Positions 12,952-24,201 of a stretch of 64,000 bases of DNA are shown one piece after another. Every line of letters begins with the position of its first letter. The first letter of the stretch is position 1. This DNA comes from Jaltomata sinuosa. Its lineage: Eukaryota; Streptophyta; Magnoliopsida; Solanales; Solanaceae. The notes beneath the pieces were generated by a model, which did no database searches, was not told where the DNA came from, and saw only the letters and a program-made list of their open reading frames with translations. The translations under genes were made by a program, and so were the position numbers. The DNA lies in NCBI GenBank assembly GCA_003996215.1, contig QJPP01000807.1, positions 154,001-218,000 on the forward strand, read 5' to 3'.

Positions 12952-13238
12952 TCTACTCTCCTTCTAAAGTCCTGGCACTAATGGAAGCACTGAGGCAACA
13001 AACACGGAAGCCTTGACATCAACTACCATCAAACTTGCCTTAGACATCTGATAAGGAATAAAACAATGAAAGTTTAGAAGTCAATAGAGCCAAAAATGCA
13101 CGATAAAGAGACATGAAGATGGAACTTTTCCTAACAATGCCTTGCAGCCTCCCGCAGATAGGATACGAACATTATTGTATCGATCCACGAGACTCTACTT
13201 AGATACTCGCTTCTGTACTATGACACCAATGAACCTAG

Positions 13239-13250
13239 GCTCTGATACCA
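13239..13250 (-). other. Primer binding site, tRNA-iMet type (element B)
   Basis: TGGTATCAGAGC on the minus strand, 3 bp inside the LTR end at 13254, identical to the site of element A. Confidence 0.88.
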
Positions 13251-13253
13251 AGC

Positions 13254-15784
13254 TATCATGACCTGATTTCTCAGGCCATGATGGCACCTACAACCCCAAA
13301 GTAGGCAAACTAATTCCCGTAGCCTAGAACGGTTAGTAATGGGCTACTGCCTAATAAATATGCACAACAAGCAGAAATAAGCAAAAGCAGAATAATGTAA
13401 AGACAAGTGGAAGCGAAAACCTGAATACATATACATATACAAGAAAGCTACACCAATCCCTAAGACTTGGTATCGATAGTATAGAAGTTTCTAATAGAAT
13501 ACAAGTTCTAGAAGTAACAAAATAGACTAATACAGCTGTCTCTGATTACATAAAGAGTAACAATACAAAAGATGAGATGCGGTCAAGCCTCGGTCTTCAG
13601 GCGCTCACCCTAGTCTTGAATATCCAGAAGCTGCACGAGTCTCCACGCAATCAATGGTGAAATCTTACACTAATATCTGCACCAAAGAGTGCAGAAGTGT
13701 TGTATAAGCACCAATTGCTAAGCAACGGGTACCCAGTAGGCATCATCAGCCAACTGAGCACATAAAAAATATAAAAGCAGTAATAAGCAGAATACAAGGA
13801 AACACTCACAGAAATAAAGTGGAAGCACAAGGAAACCAGCATGAAGAAATCAACAAGGATACAAGCAAACTATGCTAGCCACATAAGATATACATACACT
13901 GAAACACAGGTGAAAAGAAGGAAGACGCACCAGGGATCCTTACAACAATAGTATATATAAAAAAGGAGTTTAAGAAAAAGGGTGGTGTACCGGTAACCTC
14001 AAAATAAAAGGAAGGATAGGAAAGAAGCCAATATATAATCAAACAAGAAGCAATATGAACAAGTCGCATTAAAAACCCAACTACCAGATAAGCACAGATA
14101 GAAAAGCTCACAAGTGCAACCCTAGGATGGAATAACTAACCCACAAAGTACCAAGATACGCTAATCAACGACCATGACAAGAAAGATAGAATCTAATACC
14201 CCAAACTCGCTCAGAAATCTACACAATCAGAATCTCAACAATACCAGTCCCATTAGCCTCTCAATAATCATAGTCCCAAGTCGGTGCCTCAATAGGCTAA
14301 AACCATAATTCCAACTGGTACCACAGGTCATAACAAGCTCTAAGAAATGAATGGAGAAATATAATCTACCTACAGTCCCAACGGTCGCCCATACAACTAA
14401 GGAACACAATCAAGTGAAAACAAACCCTTCGGCCGCCCATACAACCAAAGCATACACTGAGAACAGAACAAACAAGGGTAGAATCAGATCATAATATGCA
14501 TGATGATGTATGATGAATCTGGTGTGATAATAGTGTCGTATGTTACTCCCTCTGGTACATATAAGGCCCAATAGAGGCAGGATCCATGGAAGGCTCTTCT
14601 CGTGTACCACTGCTATGCTGTACACCCCTTCTTCTAGTATGCTGCATCAGCTCGTACCTTGTGGCCCGGGAATGGCAGGGTTCATGGAGGTCTACTCGTA
14701 GACCATATACTAAAACCCGCAAACCTCAAAGTGTAACTCAATAATCATAACCTCATAGTACATGCCCAGCTTTGACCCAGGTCTAAATCAGTAGTAGAAA
14801 TCTCAAGACTCTCTCAAAGGGTGCCCAAAGTATATACGGTCTAAAATCAGTAATAAAGCCTCAGTAACCCTCTCAAAGGGTGCCCGGAGCGTAGTCGGGT
14901 CTAAAACCATCATTAAACCATGTCTAGCACTCCGACATAGCCGAGTCTAGTATCAGTAATAAATTAGTGAGAAAATTAGCATAGTACCACTTTTTTCTCG
15001 AGAAAAATCCATCAGTCAACGGGTACTCAGTAGGCATCATCGGCCAACTGAGCGCATATAAGATATAAAAATAGTAAGTAGCAGATAGCAAGAAAGTAGT
15101 CACCAAAGCAATAGAGAAAGCACAAGAAACTAGCATGGAGAATAGGCAACCAAGAGTTATAAGCATACAATGCTAGCACAGAAAACAAGTATACACAGAA
15201 CACAGGTGTAAGAAAGAGGGACACACCTAGGATCCTTGCATCAATAGTACAAATAAAGAGGGAGAGAATCGGGAACATAGCAGTATACCGGTAACCTCAA
15301 GTAAGAAGTGAAAAAAGGAAAGCAACCCAAGATAATCAACTAGAAGCCATAAAAGTAAAGAAAACATACTAAAAACACCAACTCTCAAGATAAGTATGAA
15401 CCTAGATCCATCTCACAATTTGCAACCTAGAATGAATAACTAAACCACCAGAACAAGGAGTTCTACTCTGAATAAAGATAAAGAACAATGTCCGACAAAT
15501 CACAATTGCTCTGGAGAACACACGATGGAGCCTCAAAGTTATAGGACTCACTATCCCCTCAGTACTCAAGCACAAAACTCAAAGCCTCAACAGGCTAAAA
15601 ATTACGAATCTCACACGAACCAAGGACCGTAACTAGCTCTATAAATTGACAGGAGTAATATAATCTACCAACAGTCCCAAAGGCCGCCCATACAACCGAG
15701 GAATGAAATCAAGTGAAAACAAACCCTCTGGACTCCCATACAACTGGAGCGTACACTGAACACACAGCAAACAAGGGTGGAATC
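13254..15784 (-). repeat. Element B 5' LTR, downstream half only
   Basis: Matches 4251-6755 of element A, including the ~1.3-kb internal duplication and the inverted repeat GGTCTACTCGTAGACC at 14689-14704. The upstream (U3) half is missing because element C interrupts it at ...GGTGGAATC; the continuation seen in A (GAGTAAAATATGCATG) is not found beyond C. Confidence 0.75.
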
Positions 15785-16104
15785 TGTAACATCCCGTATT
15801 CTTCATATACTAGTCCTATTCATATATCACTTGTAATAGCCTTGTCATATAGGTGAGGGACCGAGTTTCTTATATGAGCAGTGATAGTTTAATGTGTATT
15901 GGGAGGTGCTGTAATGCCCCATTCAGTTCAGCACGTAAACGGCCAAGTTAACCTCGACAAAAGTATTTAAACTCGAGATGGTAAGGTTGTATTTGAGTAA
16001 ATATTTAGGGTGAAATGTTAAGTTAAAGCAAAAGGGATTAGAAATTAGAAAATAGAATAAAATAAGTGAGCTGCTTGCTTGACTTAACTAAGCTAGTAGG
16101 TGAC

Positions 16105-16336
16105 AAGTAGGTGCATCACCTACTTTGACTTATTGACCAGCCTAAAGAACTAGGTAGGTGCATCACCTACTAAGACTATTTTGACTAGCTTAGAGGGCCA
16201 AGTACACCCATCACCCACTTGAATAAATTCTGGCCCAAAGAAGTGAAAGAAAGGGAAAGAATTGGCAGCCAAGGCCCAATAAGGTTAAGTCCAACAAAGC
16301 CCATGTAAAATGGCCAAGTAGGTGTATCACCTTCTT
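16105..16336 (+). repeat. Inverted-repeat cluster in the element C LTR
   Basis: Four copies of one design: arms AAGTAGGTG and CACCTACTT around CAT at 16105-16125 (perfect 9-bp arms); GTAGGTG/CACCTAC around CAT at 16154-16170 (perfect 7-bp arms); a decayed copy at 16199-16220; and AAGTAGGTG/CACCTTCTT around TAT at 16316-16336. The fragment LTR at 27051 has the same four, and the truncated 3' LTR keeps the first two. The run ends about 50 bp before a 14-bp palindrome and the likely transcription start. Confidence 0.75.
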
Positions 16337-16383
16337 GACATTTTGTGGCTCAAAATGAGCAAGGAAAGTCGGCCAAAGTAGCC

Positions 16384-16397
16384 CCCCTTTAAAGGGG
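16384..16397 (+). promoter_or_regulatory. Perfect 14-bp palindrome CCCCTTTAAAGGGG, possible core promoter
   Basis: A T/A-rich centre flanked by C4/G4 arms, followed within 60-80 bp by a CT-rich run. It is conserved without change at 27650-27663. The position is where a TATA element would sit for an LTR promoter. The role is inferred; no transcript data are available. Confidence 0.4.
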
Positions 16398-18356
16398 TTA
16401 AGACCAGCTCATTTCACTCATTTTAACTTGAAAAAAAACAGATTTTAGAAGTTCTTTCTTTCTCTCTCTCTTAGCTTCACATAGCAGCCATAAAATACCA
16501 TTAGGATTCTTAAGTATTCTCCTTCTTTTCAAGATAAGTTGAAGGGGAGTTCAAGCTCTTGAAGAAGTACAAGTTAGGAGGACAAATTTTCAGAATTTAA
16601 GGTAAAGTTACTGCCCATTTTTGCCCCTTTTTATATGCAAGTTTGATGGAGAATTCTGTATGTGTTTGTGTCAAGAACCATGGGGTAGTGATTGGAATCC
16701 TTGAGTTAAAATACTTTCTTATTATGTTGAAGGATGTTTGGGATTGTTTTTGGAGTGGTTTTATGTGTATATATTTGGGACAACTTGGTTGAACTTGTAA
16801 AAGGGTGTGTGAAGTTGTATTGAAGTATGAAAGGAGGGTGTGGTAATACACCACTTAATTGGGTGTTATGTTAACTTGCTGCCTGCACACCTTTGTATGT
16901 TGTTTGGTATATGTTTTGAAGTCGAAAGAGTTTCAAGGGACCTTATGAGAAGGTCGTACAGTATGTAGATATGTTTAGAGGAGAAGAGGTGAAAGGAACA
17001 CTCTTGGTTTGATCAATTACGAGCTTACTGCCTAGTTACTGATTTAGTGGGATCAAGTAGCCCAAATTGGTTAACTAGCTACTAATACTAGTTTTGCCAC
17101 GTATTTCATTGTAGATAAATAATCTGAAAGGGGGAAGCTTAATTCGTTGTAATATCCGAGTTACACAACAAGGTATGTAAGGTTTCTCAGTTTCATATTC
17201 CTTGGCATGAACTCTTATATTTGTGTTGTTACCAACGAAGTGAGTTTCCTAGTAAAGGTACTTTCAACAGCAAGCTTTGTGAGTTATTCTCTAAGCCAAA
17301 TGAGGTTCATTGTATCATATAAGCTCCTAAATAGTACGTTGATGTTACGTTTGCTCCTTATATCATTGTTACTGCCTTAAGTGCATGTTCACATGTCTTC
17401 TACTACTGGTCCATAGTTTTGAGCTCAATAAAGGTTACAACCACCAAAGTAACAATCTCAAAGATTAAAGAAACTAAATGAAGTAATCTGTATATGTGTG
17501 GGTGGCAGCCCAGGGGTGAAAGCCTAGCATGGGTCGATCCCTATTTGTGTACTTATGGGTGGCAGCCTAGGGGCAAAAGCCTAGCATGGGTCGATCCCAA
17601 TTTGTATATTTATGAGGGCAACATCATAGGGGTTAAATTGCCTAGCATGGGACTCCTCTTCTACCACTGATCAGTTGGTCACGTGTATTACATGCCTTAC
17701 AATGATCATAAAGCAAAGAAGAGTAACCAAAGAACGTAATATACATGATTTCACAAGTGTAAGCAAATGTGATCTTCTGTTCTTAATTACATGTTTATGC
17801 ACTGATACCTGATTCTATTTGAGCTCTTGTTTACATATGGTTTACTTTATGCCTTACATATTCAGTACATTCTCTCGTACTGGCGTCCCTCATGGGGACG
17901 CTGCATTTCATACCGCAGGCACATGTACTCTGGCTAGTAGACCTCCCCAGTAGGAGCACAGGACACTCAGCTGCTGTTGGTGAGCTCCAGGTTGATTCGG
18001 GGCTTTACCGAGTCTTTGGTATATATTTTGGGTATTGTATAGTTAAGGGTAAGGCGGGGCCCTGTCCCGACCTAAACTAAGTTTGTCTATCTTGTAGAGG
18101 CTTTGTAGACCAATGTTAAAGTAAAACTTAGTTATGTCTTTGCTCTTAACAGTTGTGGCCTCAATGGCCAGATCGTGTACATAAGTTTTGGGCCTATCTA
18201 TGTTGGTCTTGTTATTCAGGCAGCTTATCTATAGTCAAAGCTTCTTAATTGTCATAGTTATATGCATGATGAATCACAGGTTATAAGTTGGTTCTCTCGG
18301 GCCTTTAGGGCATCGAGTGACTGTCCGTCTAAATGGAATTTGAGGCGTGACAAAAG

Positions 18357-18368
18357 TGGTATCAGAGC
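18357..18368 (+). other. Primer binding site, tRNA-iMet type (element C)
   Basis: TGGTATCAGAGC, four bases after the 5' LTR end (...GTGACA AAAG). Confidence 0.92.
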
Positions 18369-18565
18369 AGGTCATCCTAGGGAGTCTACAAAGCCGTGTC
18401 TATGTAGAGTCTTGCTTATGGGTGTGTTGTGCACCACATCTATAAACAGGAGGCTACGGGACATTTAGGAGTTGTCTCTTTTTCTTCATCTCTTAGATCG
18501 TGCAATAGAGCCAATGTTATAGGTTTATCGTATCTAACCTTTAAATTGTTTTCATTATAGCAAAA

Positions 18566-19435
18566 ATGCCGGTTACTAGGAAAAGTAAGAGTACTGGTAA
18601 GCAAGTAGATGTGGCTACTGGAGAAGGGACCAGCAAATCACTACCTAGACGAGCTAATCAAAGTGAGGCTCAATTGTCTTCATCACGGACTTCCTCCACT
18701 CCTCCGTCTCCAGAAGAGCTAAGGAGGGCAGCAGCACCCCAAGAACCACCGGTTAATGCTACTGACCAAGATTTAAAGAATGCAGTCCAAGTGTTGACTC
18801 GTATACTTATTGGTCAAGGACAAGGGCAAGCAGGTCCAATTGCAGGTACTAGTGGTGCAAATAGGGAAGCTAGAGTGCGGATACATCATTTCCTTAATTT
18901 GGACCCTCCATCATTCACCGGGTCAGATCCTATTGGAGATTCGCAAGACTTTATTGATCAAATCCAAAGGACCTTAGATATTATGCATGTATCTGGTAAG
19001 GAAGCAGTTGAGTTGGCAACATATAGATTAAAAGGTGTGGCTATATTGTGGTACGAAGCTTGGAAACAATCTAGGGGTATAAATACACCTTCAGCTAAAT
19101 GGAAAGAGTTTTAAAAGGAATTCCTTGACCATTATCTGCCATTGGAGATTCGGGAGGCCCGTGCAACTCAATTCTAAAATATTCACCAAGGGAATATGAG
19201 CGTGAGAGAGTATAGTCTCAACTTTAATTCTTTGGCCAGGTATGCTCCTAATGTAGTAGCTACTATGGAGGATAGAGTTCATCGTTACGTGGATAGATTG
19301 GATTCATATCTTGTTAGGGATTGTACTATTGCTGCTTTGAACAAAGATATAGATATAACAAGGATACAAGCTTTTGCACAAAAGATGGAGGATCAAAGGC
19401 AAAGGAGAAGGACACAAGAGTCAGAAAGAGCGTAG
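18566..19435 (+). pseudogene. gag: Element C gag, N-terminal and core part
   Basis: Starts at the ATG at 18566 (MPVTRKSKSTGK...). A Ser/Pro/Gln-rich N-terminus is followed by the gag core (FIDQIQRTLDIMHVSG, VAILWYEAWKQS, then SVREYSLNFNSLARYAP). The reading frame is constant but has TAA at 19112-19114, another TAA near 19173 and TAG at 19433-19435. The layout is that of a gypsy nucleocapsid precursor. Both TAA codons fall in the second half of the capsid domain, so no particle-forming protein can be made. Confidence 0.85.
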
Positions 19436-19453
19436 TCCCAGAGGGCCAGATCT

Positions 19454-20320
19454 ATGGGCCAGTTTACGCCATCCCAAGGTGAATTTAGGCCTCGGTTTTC
19501 TAATACATTGCCTAGGCCATCATCTTCCTACTCTACAGCTAGCGCTCCACCTCGGTTTCAAGGGTCTAGGGCTAATCAATTTGGGCAAAGGAGTGAGAGT
19601 CAAGGCTCACAAGTAGCGGGGTACCAAGAAAATGGAAGTGTGACCCAACCAAGACCTCCTAGACAGTCTTGTAAACAATGTGGAAGAAATCATCAAGGTA
19701 TATGTTGGCTTGGAACAAATGGTTGTTTTTGGTGTGGTACACCGGGACACATGATGAGAAATTGCCCTCAAAGGGGCATGGGTAGCATGGCACAACCTAC
19801 TGGATCGATTGCTGCATCATCATCATCGGTGCCTTCTTTAGGTAGGGGGCCACAGGTGCCTGCAGGTCGTGGTAGAGGTGGTAGAGGAACTGGTAGTTCT
19901 ACTAGAGTTCAAAATCGTACATATTCTCTAGCGGAACGACATAATTTAGAGGCTTCACCTGATGTGGTTACAGGTACATTGTCCATCTTTTCATATAATG
20001 TATATGCATTAATTGATCCAGGCTCTACACTATCATATGTAACTCCATTGATTGCTGGAAAGTTTGAAGGAACGCCAGAATTATTGGTTAAACCATTTGA
20101 AGTATTTACGCCAACTAGTGAGTCTATTATAGCTAGAAAAGTCTATCGTAATTGCATAGTAACTATTTGTGACCCTAACACATTGGCTGACCTTGTTGAG
20201 ATAGATATGATAGATTTTGACGTTATAATGGGTATGGATTGGTTGACTTCATGTTATGCCATGGTAGATTGCCGAGCTAAGAGGGTGAGTTTTCATTTTC
20301 CAAAAGAGGCAGTCCTTTAA
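19454..20320 (+). pseudogene. Element C gag zinc knuckle and aspartic protease
   Basis: Same frame as the upstream gag. A Cys/His region near residues 72-108 includes CFWCGTPGHMMRNC (CX2CX4HX4C, nucleic-acid binding). It is preceded by CKQCGRNHQGIC. A Gly/Arg-rich linker follows, then a retropepsin-like protease with the active-site triad in YALIDPGSTLSYVT (DPGS, the plant gypsy DxG[ST] form) and the C-terminal MIDFDVIMGMDWL block. A TAA stop at 20318-20320 separates it from RT. Confidence 0.88.
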
Positions 20321-20380
20321 TGGAAAGGTAATATTGGGATACCAAGAGGTAAGTTTATTTCTTATCTTAAGGCAAAGAAG

Positions 20381-21788
20381 ATGATGTCCAAAGGGTACAT
20401 ATGCCATCTAGTAAGAGTGAGAGATATAGATGCGGAGGCACTAGATCTTCAGTCTATTCCAGTGGTAAATGAATTTTCTGATGTATTTTCCGAAGAGCTT
20501 CCAGGTTTGCCTCCAGAACGAGAGATAGAATTTGGTATTGATGTGATTCCAGGTACTCAACCCATCTCCATCCCTCTATATAGGATGGCCCCGGCAGAAT
20601 TACGAGAATTGAAGGAGCAATTAAAAGATTTGTTAGAAAAGGGATTCATAAAGCCTAGTATATCCCCTTGGGGAGCACCAGTCTTATTTGTACGCAAGAA
20701 AGATGGCTCATTAAGAATGTGTATTGACTATCGGTAGTTGAATAAGGTGACAATTAAGAAAAAATATCCGCTTCCTAGGATTGATGATTTGTTTGACTAG
20801 TTACAGGGTGCTAAGTGTTTCTCGAAGATTGATTTGAGGTCGGGTTATCATCAAGTAAAAGTCAAAGAGAAAGATATACCCAAGACAGCTTTTCGAACAC
20901 GGTATGGTCATTTTGAATTTTGTTATGTCATTTGGGCTAACAAATGCACCAGCAGCTTTTATGGAAATGATAAATAGGGTGTTCAAGCCATTCTTGGACG
21001 TGTTTGTGATTGTATTCATAGATGATATCTTGGTCTATTCAAGATCAAAGGAGGACCATGCTAATCACTTGTGGCAGGTGTTACAGGTTCTTCGTGATCG
21101 TAAGCTATATGCAAAGTTTTCTAAATGTGAGTTTTGGTTAAAAGCTGTGGCATTCTTGGGTCATATTGTCTCTGATGAAGGAATAAGGGTTGATACTCAA
21201 AAGATAGAAGCCGTGAAGAACTGGCCAAGAACTACAACACCTACGGAGGTTCGTAGTTTCCTTGGGTTGGCAGGTTATTATAGAAGGTTCGTTGAGGGAT
21301 TTTCCTCTATTTCTGCACCCTTAACAAAGCTAACACACAAGGCAGCCAAGTTCCAATGGAGCGATGCATGCGAAAGAAGCTTCCAAGAGATGAAAAATAA
21401 GTTGACTTCTACACCTATATTGGTACTTCCAGAAGGCATAGAAGGGTATGCAGTGTATTGTGATGCGTCGGGAGTGGGCTTAGGATGCGTATTGATGCAG
21501 CATGGTAAAGTAATAGCTTATGCCTCAAGACAGTTGCGGCCACATGAGAAAAATTATCCAACCCATGATCTAGAGCTAGCAGCGGTTGTATTTGCTTTAA
21601 AGATATGGGACCACTATCTGAATCTGAGGCAGCGAAGATGGCTTGAGTTATTAAAAGATTATGATGTTGATATCTTGTATCATCTGGGGAAAGCAAATGT
21701 GGTGGCCGATGCTTTAAGTCGTAGGACAATGGCAAACACCTATGGGCAGTCCATGGAAAGACAAAGAATAGCTAAGGATCTATACTAA
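20381..21788 (+). pseudogene. pol: Element C reverse transcriptase and RNase H
   Basis: RT begins in the gag frame (FSDVFSEELPGLPPEREIEF, then KKDGSLRMCIDYR). It is interrupted by TAG at 20735-20737 and 20797-20799 and shifts frame near 20915. The catalytic FIDDILVYS is intact in the second frame. RNase H follows, with YCDASG and THDLELAAV. Compared with element E, about 23 residues are missing in frame between KIWDHYL and LRQRRWLELL. The missing stretch contains the FTDH block and so the third catalytic Asp. Even with the stops repaired, RNase H would be inactive. Confidence 0.9.
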
Positions 21789-21797
21789 CTAGCTAGC

Positions 21798-22810
21798 TTG
21801 GGGGTTTGCCTTCTTGAATCTCAAGATGAAGGGATTATTGTGCAAAATGCAGCAGAATCCTCATTAGTAGTCAAAGTAAAAGAGAAGCAATATAAGGATC
21901 CTATTCTATTACAGCTTAAGGAGAATGTACAAAAAGGGGTGACAAAGGCATTTGAGCTTACGCAAAACAAAGTACTCCAGTGCCAAAAAAGATTGTGTGT
22001 GCCTAATATAGATGGACTTAGGGAGAGAATTATGACAGAAGCACATCATTCAAGATATCCTATCCATCCGGGCTCTACTAAAATGTATCATGACTTGAAA
22101 GGAGTGTATTGGTGGAGTGACATGAAGAAGAACATTGCAGAATTTGTTTCTCAATGTCCAAATTGTCAACAAGTTAAAGTAGAGCACCAAAAGCCTGGAG
22201 GTTATATGCAACATATAGACCTTCCAATTTGGAAGTGGGACATGATCAACATGGATTTTGTCACTGGTCTACCTTGCTCATTTCAGAAGTTTGACTGCAT
22301 ATGGGTGATGGTTGATAGACTCACCAAATCAGCCCACTTCTTGCCGGTTAAGGCTACTTATACAGTTGAAGAGTATGTAAGGTTGTATATTAAAGAGATA
22401 GTTCGGCTACATGGAAATCTGATAGGGGAGCTCAATTCACCGTGAATTTTTGGAAATCATTTTAGAAGAGTTTGGGAACACAAGTGAATTTAAGTACGGC
22501 CTTTCACCCTCAGACGGATGGTCAGGCAGAACGTACAATTCAAACACTTGAGGATATGTTACGAGCTTGTGTATTGGACTTTAAAGGTAGCTGGGATGAC
22601 CATTTACCACTTATTGAGTTTTCTTACAACAATAGCTACAATTCAAGTATCAAAATGGCACCTTATGAAGCTTTATATGGGAGAAAGTGTAGATCACCAA
22701 TCGGATGGTTTGAAGTGGGTGAAACTACCTTATTTGGGCCAGATCTTGTTCATCAAGCTATGGAAAAAGTTAAGGTGATACAACAACGGCTGGCAACGGC
22801 TCAAAGTTGA
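21798..22810 (+). pseudogene. Element C integrase
   Basis: The zinc-binding HHCC region is intact (HHSRYPIHPGSTKMYHD ... CPNCQQVK). The catalytic core follows: first Asp in INMDFVTGLP, and PQTDGQAERTIQTLEDML with the glutamate. Between them, about 20 bp are missing after CGGCTACATGGA (22404-22415), which shifts the frame. The block with the second catalytic Asp (DRG) survives only in the new frame, and a TGA closes the first frame at 22443-22445. Integrase would insert the cDNA; this copy is dead. Confidence 0.88.
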
Positions 22811-22879
22811 TACAAATCATATGCAGATATTAGAAGAAGAGGGCTGGAGTTTGCTATAGGAGATTGGGTATTTTTTAAG

Positions 22880-23311
22880 GTGTCACCAATGAAAGGGGTG
22901 ATGAGATTTGGTAAAAAGGGAAAGTTAAGTCCACGCTATATAGGTCCATATAATATTATTCGAAGAGTTGGCCAAGTCACATATGAGTTAGAGCTACCCC
23001 AAGAGCTTTCAACAGTCCATCCAGTATTTCATGTCTCAATGCTTCGAAAGTGTATAGGTGACCCATCTCGTATTACTCCTACTAAAGATGTACAGGTTAT
23101 GGGAGATCTCACTTATGAAGAAGTACCCATTGCTATTCTGGATCTCCAAGTTAAAAGGCTAAGAAATAAGGAAGTAGCTTCCGTAAAAGTACTGTGGAGA
23201 AACCAACAAGTAGAAAAAGTTACATTAGAAGCGGAAGAAGCGATGAAATCCAAGTATCCTCATATATTTAAGTCCGATGAGAAAGGTGGAAGTGTCGAGT
23301 TGAGGCATTAA
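22880..23311 (+). pseudogene. Element C pol C-terminus, chromodomain-like module
   Basis: Starts within the pol frame at SPMKGVMRFGKKGKLSPRYI and continues through HPVFHVSMLRKCIGD to VASVKVLWRNQQVEK and an acidic end. In chromoviruses this C-terminal module follows integrase and is thought to steer integration to heterochromatin. I class it as chromodomain-like from its position and the VKVLWRNQ...E...M...YPHIF pattern. The piece is open for 143 codons and is the best-preserved coding segment of element C. Confidence 0.8.
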
Positions 23312-23420
23312 CGAGTAAGTATAAGTCTATATATATTATCTGTCTAATAGTGGTACTTAACTTAGGCTTGAGCTTGTTTGGGCTGGTTAACTTTAATATC
23401 ATTCGATTACGAATGTTCCT

Positions 23421-23433
23421 AAGAAGGGGAGGA
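23421..23433 (+). other. Polypurine tract of element C
   Basis: AAGAAGGGGAGGA lies directly before the TGTAACATCCCG start of the 3' LTR. It primes plus-strand synthesis in LTR elements. A GATTACGAATGTTCCT block precedes it, a relic of the CGAGGACGAATGTT signature. Confidence 0.85.
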
Positions 23434-23845
23434 TGTAACATCCCGTATTCTGCATATACTAGTCCTATTCATATATCACTTGATATAGCCTTGTTGTATA
23501 GGTGAGGGACCGAGTTTCTTATATGAGCAGTGATAGTTTAATGTGTATTGGGAGGTGCTGTAATGCCCCATTCAGTTTAGCACATAAACGGCCAAGTTAA
23601 CCACGACAAAAGTATTTAAACTAGAGATGGTAAGGTTGTATTTGAGTAAATATTTAAGGTGAAGTGTTAAGTTAAAGAAAAAGGGATTAGAAATTAGAAA
23701 ATAGAATAAAATAAGTGAGTTGCTTGCTTGACTTAACTAAGCTAGTAGGTGACAAGTAGGTGCATCACCTACTTTGATTTATTGACCAGCCTAAAGAACT
23801 AGGTAGGTGCATCACCTACTAAGACTATTTTGACTAGCTTAGAAA
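23434..23845 (+). repeat. Element C 3' LTR, first 412 bp
   Basis: Matches 15785-16195 and then breaks at ...GACTAGCTTAGA, where the 5' LTR continues with GGGCCAAGTACACCC. It is closer to the C-type fragment at 27051 than to its own 5' LTR: both share CTTGATATAGCCTTGTTGTATAG where 15820 has CTTGTAATAGCCTTGTCATATAG. Confidence 0.85.
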
Positions 23846-24034
23846 GTTAACTGAAGTCAAAGACTTCCTAAGTTGAAGTTCTAAAATATGGAAGTGGTCA
23901 TAATGACCTAACGAATGGCTCAGGCACTCAACCATCAGTACTAACAAGTCATAAATGACCTATAGCCACTGTGGGAAAGCTTGAAATATAGAAAAAGCAT
24001 AAAATATAGAAAATGATCTGCAGGGTCATTACAA
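23846..24034 (-). repeat. A-family LTR start, minus orientation (189-bp fragment)
   Basis: On the minus strand it starts TGTAATGACCC at 24034, with intact TG, and matches 9560-9370 of element A in block order, including the decayed W-box pair near 23849. It abuts the broken 3' LTR of element C. Confidence 0.7.
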
Positions 24035-24201
24035 CTTATTATAGTTCATTTACTTATAGGATTATACATGTTATATGTTTTTTAACTTAATTGCCTACAT
24101 GCTACTTATAACCATAAGCCTCTCTATTTATTTGTTATGTGCCATTTAGAGGTTAATTATATGCATGTTGTTGGTATCATATATCCTTTGTTCATAGTCT
24201 A
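24035..24201. other. 167-bp spacer between two facing LTR starts
   Basis: A+T-rich sequence without recognised features. Both sides begin with the same LTR start in opposite orientation, so the flanks form a large interrupted inverted repeat. Confidence 0.5.

Larger units (their letters stand above)
10866..15784 (-). mobile_element. Element B: second copy of the element A family, truncated at both ends
   Basis: Position 10866 corresponds to about 1857 in A. Collinearity then holds to the right end, with an offset of 9003-9025 bp and scattered substitutions and small indels. Examples are a ~30-bp stretch around 15183-15212 that A lacks, and loss of a GGAATA block near 12075. B contains part of the internal region, the gag remnant, the PBS and 2.5 kb of the LTR. 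Element C is inserted in that LTR at 15784/15785. Confidence 0.8.
15785..18352 (+). repeat. Element C 5' LTR (2568 bp)
   Basis: Starts TGTAACATCCCG and ends GGCGTGACA, four bases before the PBS. The upstream part holds an inverted-repeat cluster (16105-16336), the palindrome CCCCTTTAAAGGGG (16384-16397) and then a CT-rich stretch (16450-16475) typical of transcription start regions. A hairpin at 17883-17901 (arms GCGTCCC/GGGACGC) follows a CGTACTG block in the downstream part. Confidence 0.88.
15785..23845 (+). mobile_element. Element C: Ty3/gypsy (chromovirus, Tekay/Del-like) retrotransposon, degenerate
   Basis: The order is 5' LTR 15785-18352, PBS 18357-18368, gag, protease, RT, RNase H, integrase, a chromodomain-like C-terminus, polypurine tract 23421-23433 and 3' LTR 23434-23845 (truncated). 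This domain order is that of Ty3/gypsy elements. The tRNA-iMet primer, long LTRs and C-terminal module fit the Tekay/Del chromoviruses. At least seven stops or frameshifts and two deletions make it non-functional. The LTRs differ at scattered sites, so the insertion is not recent. The 3' target duplication is lost with the truncated LTR. Confidence 0.9.
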
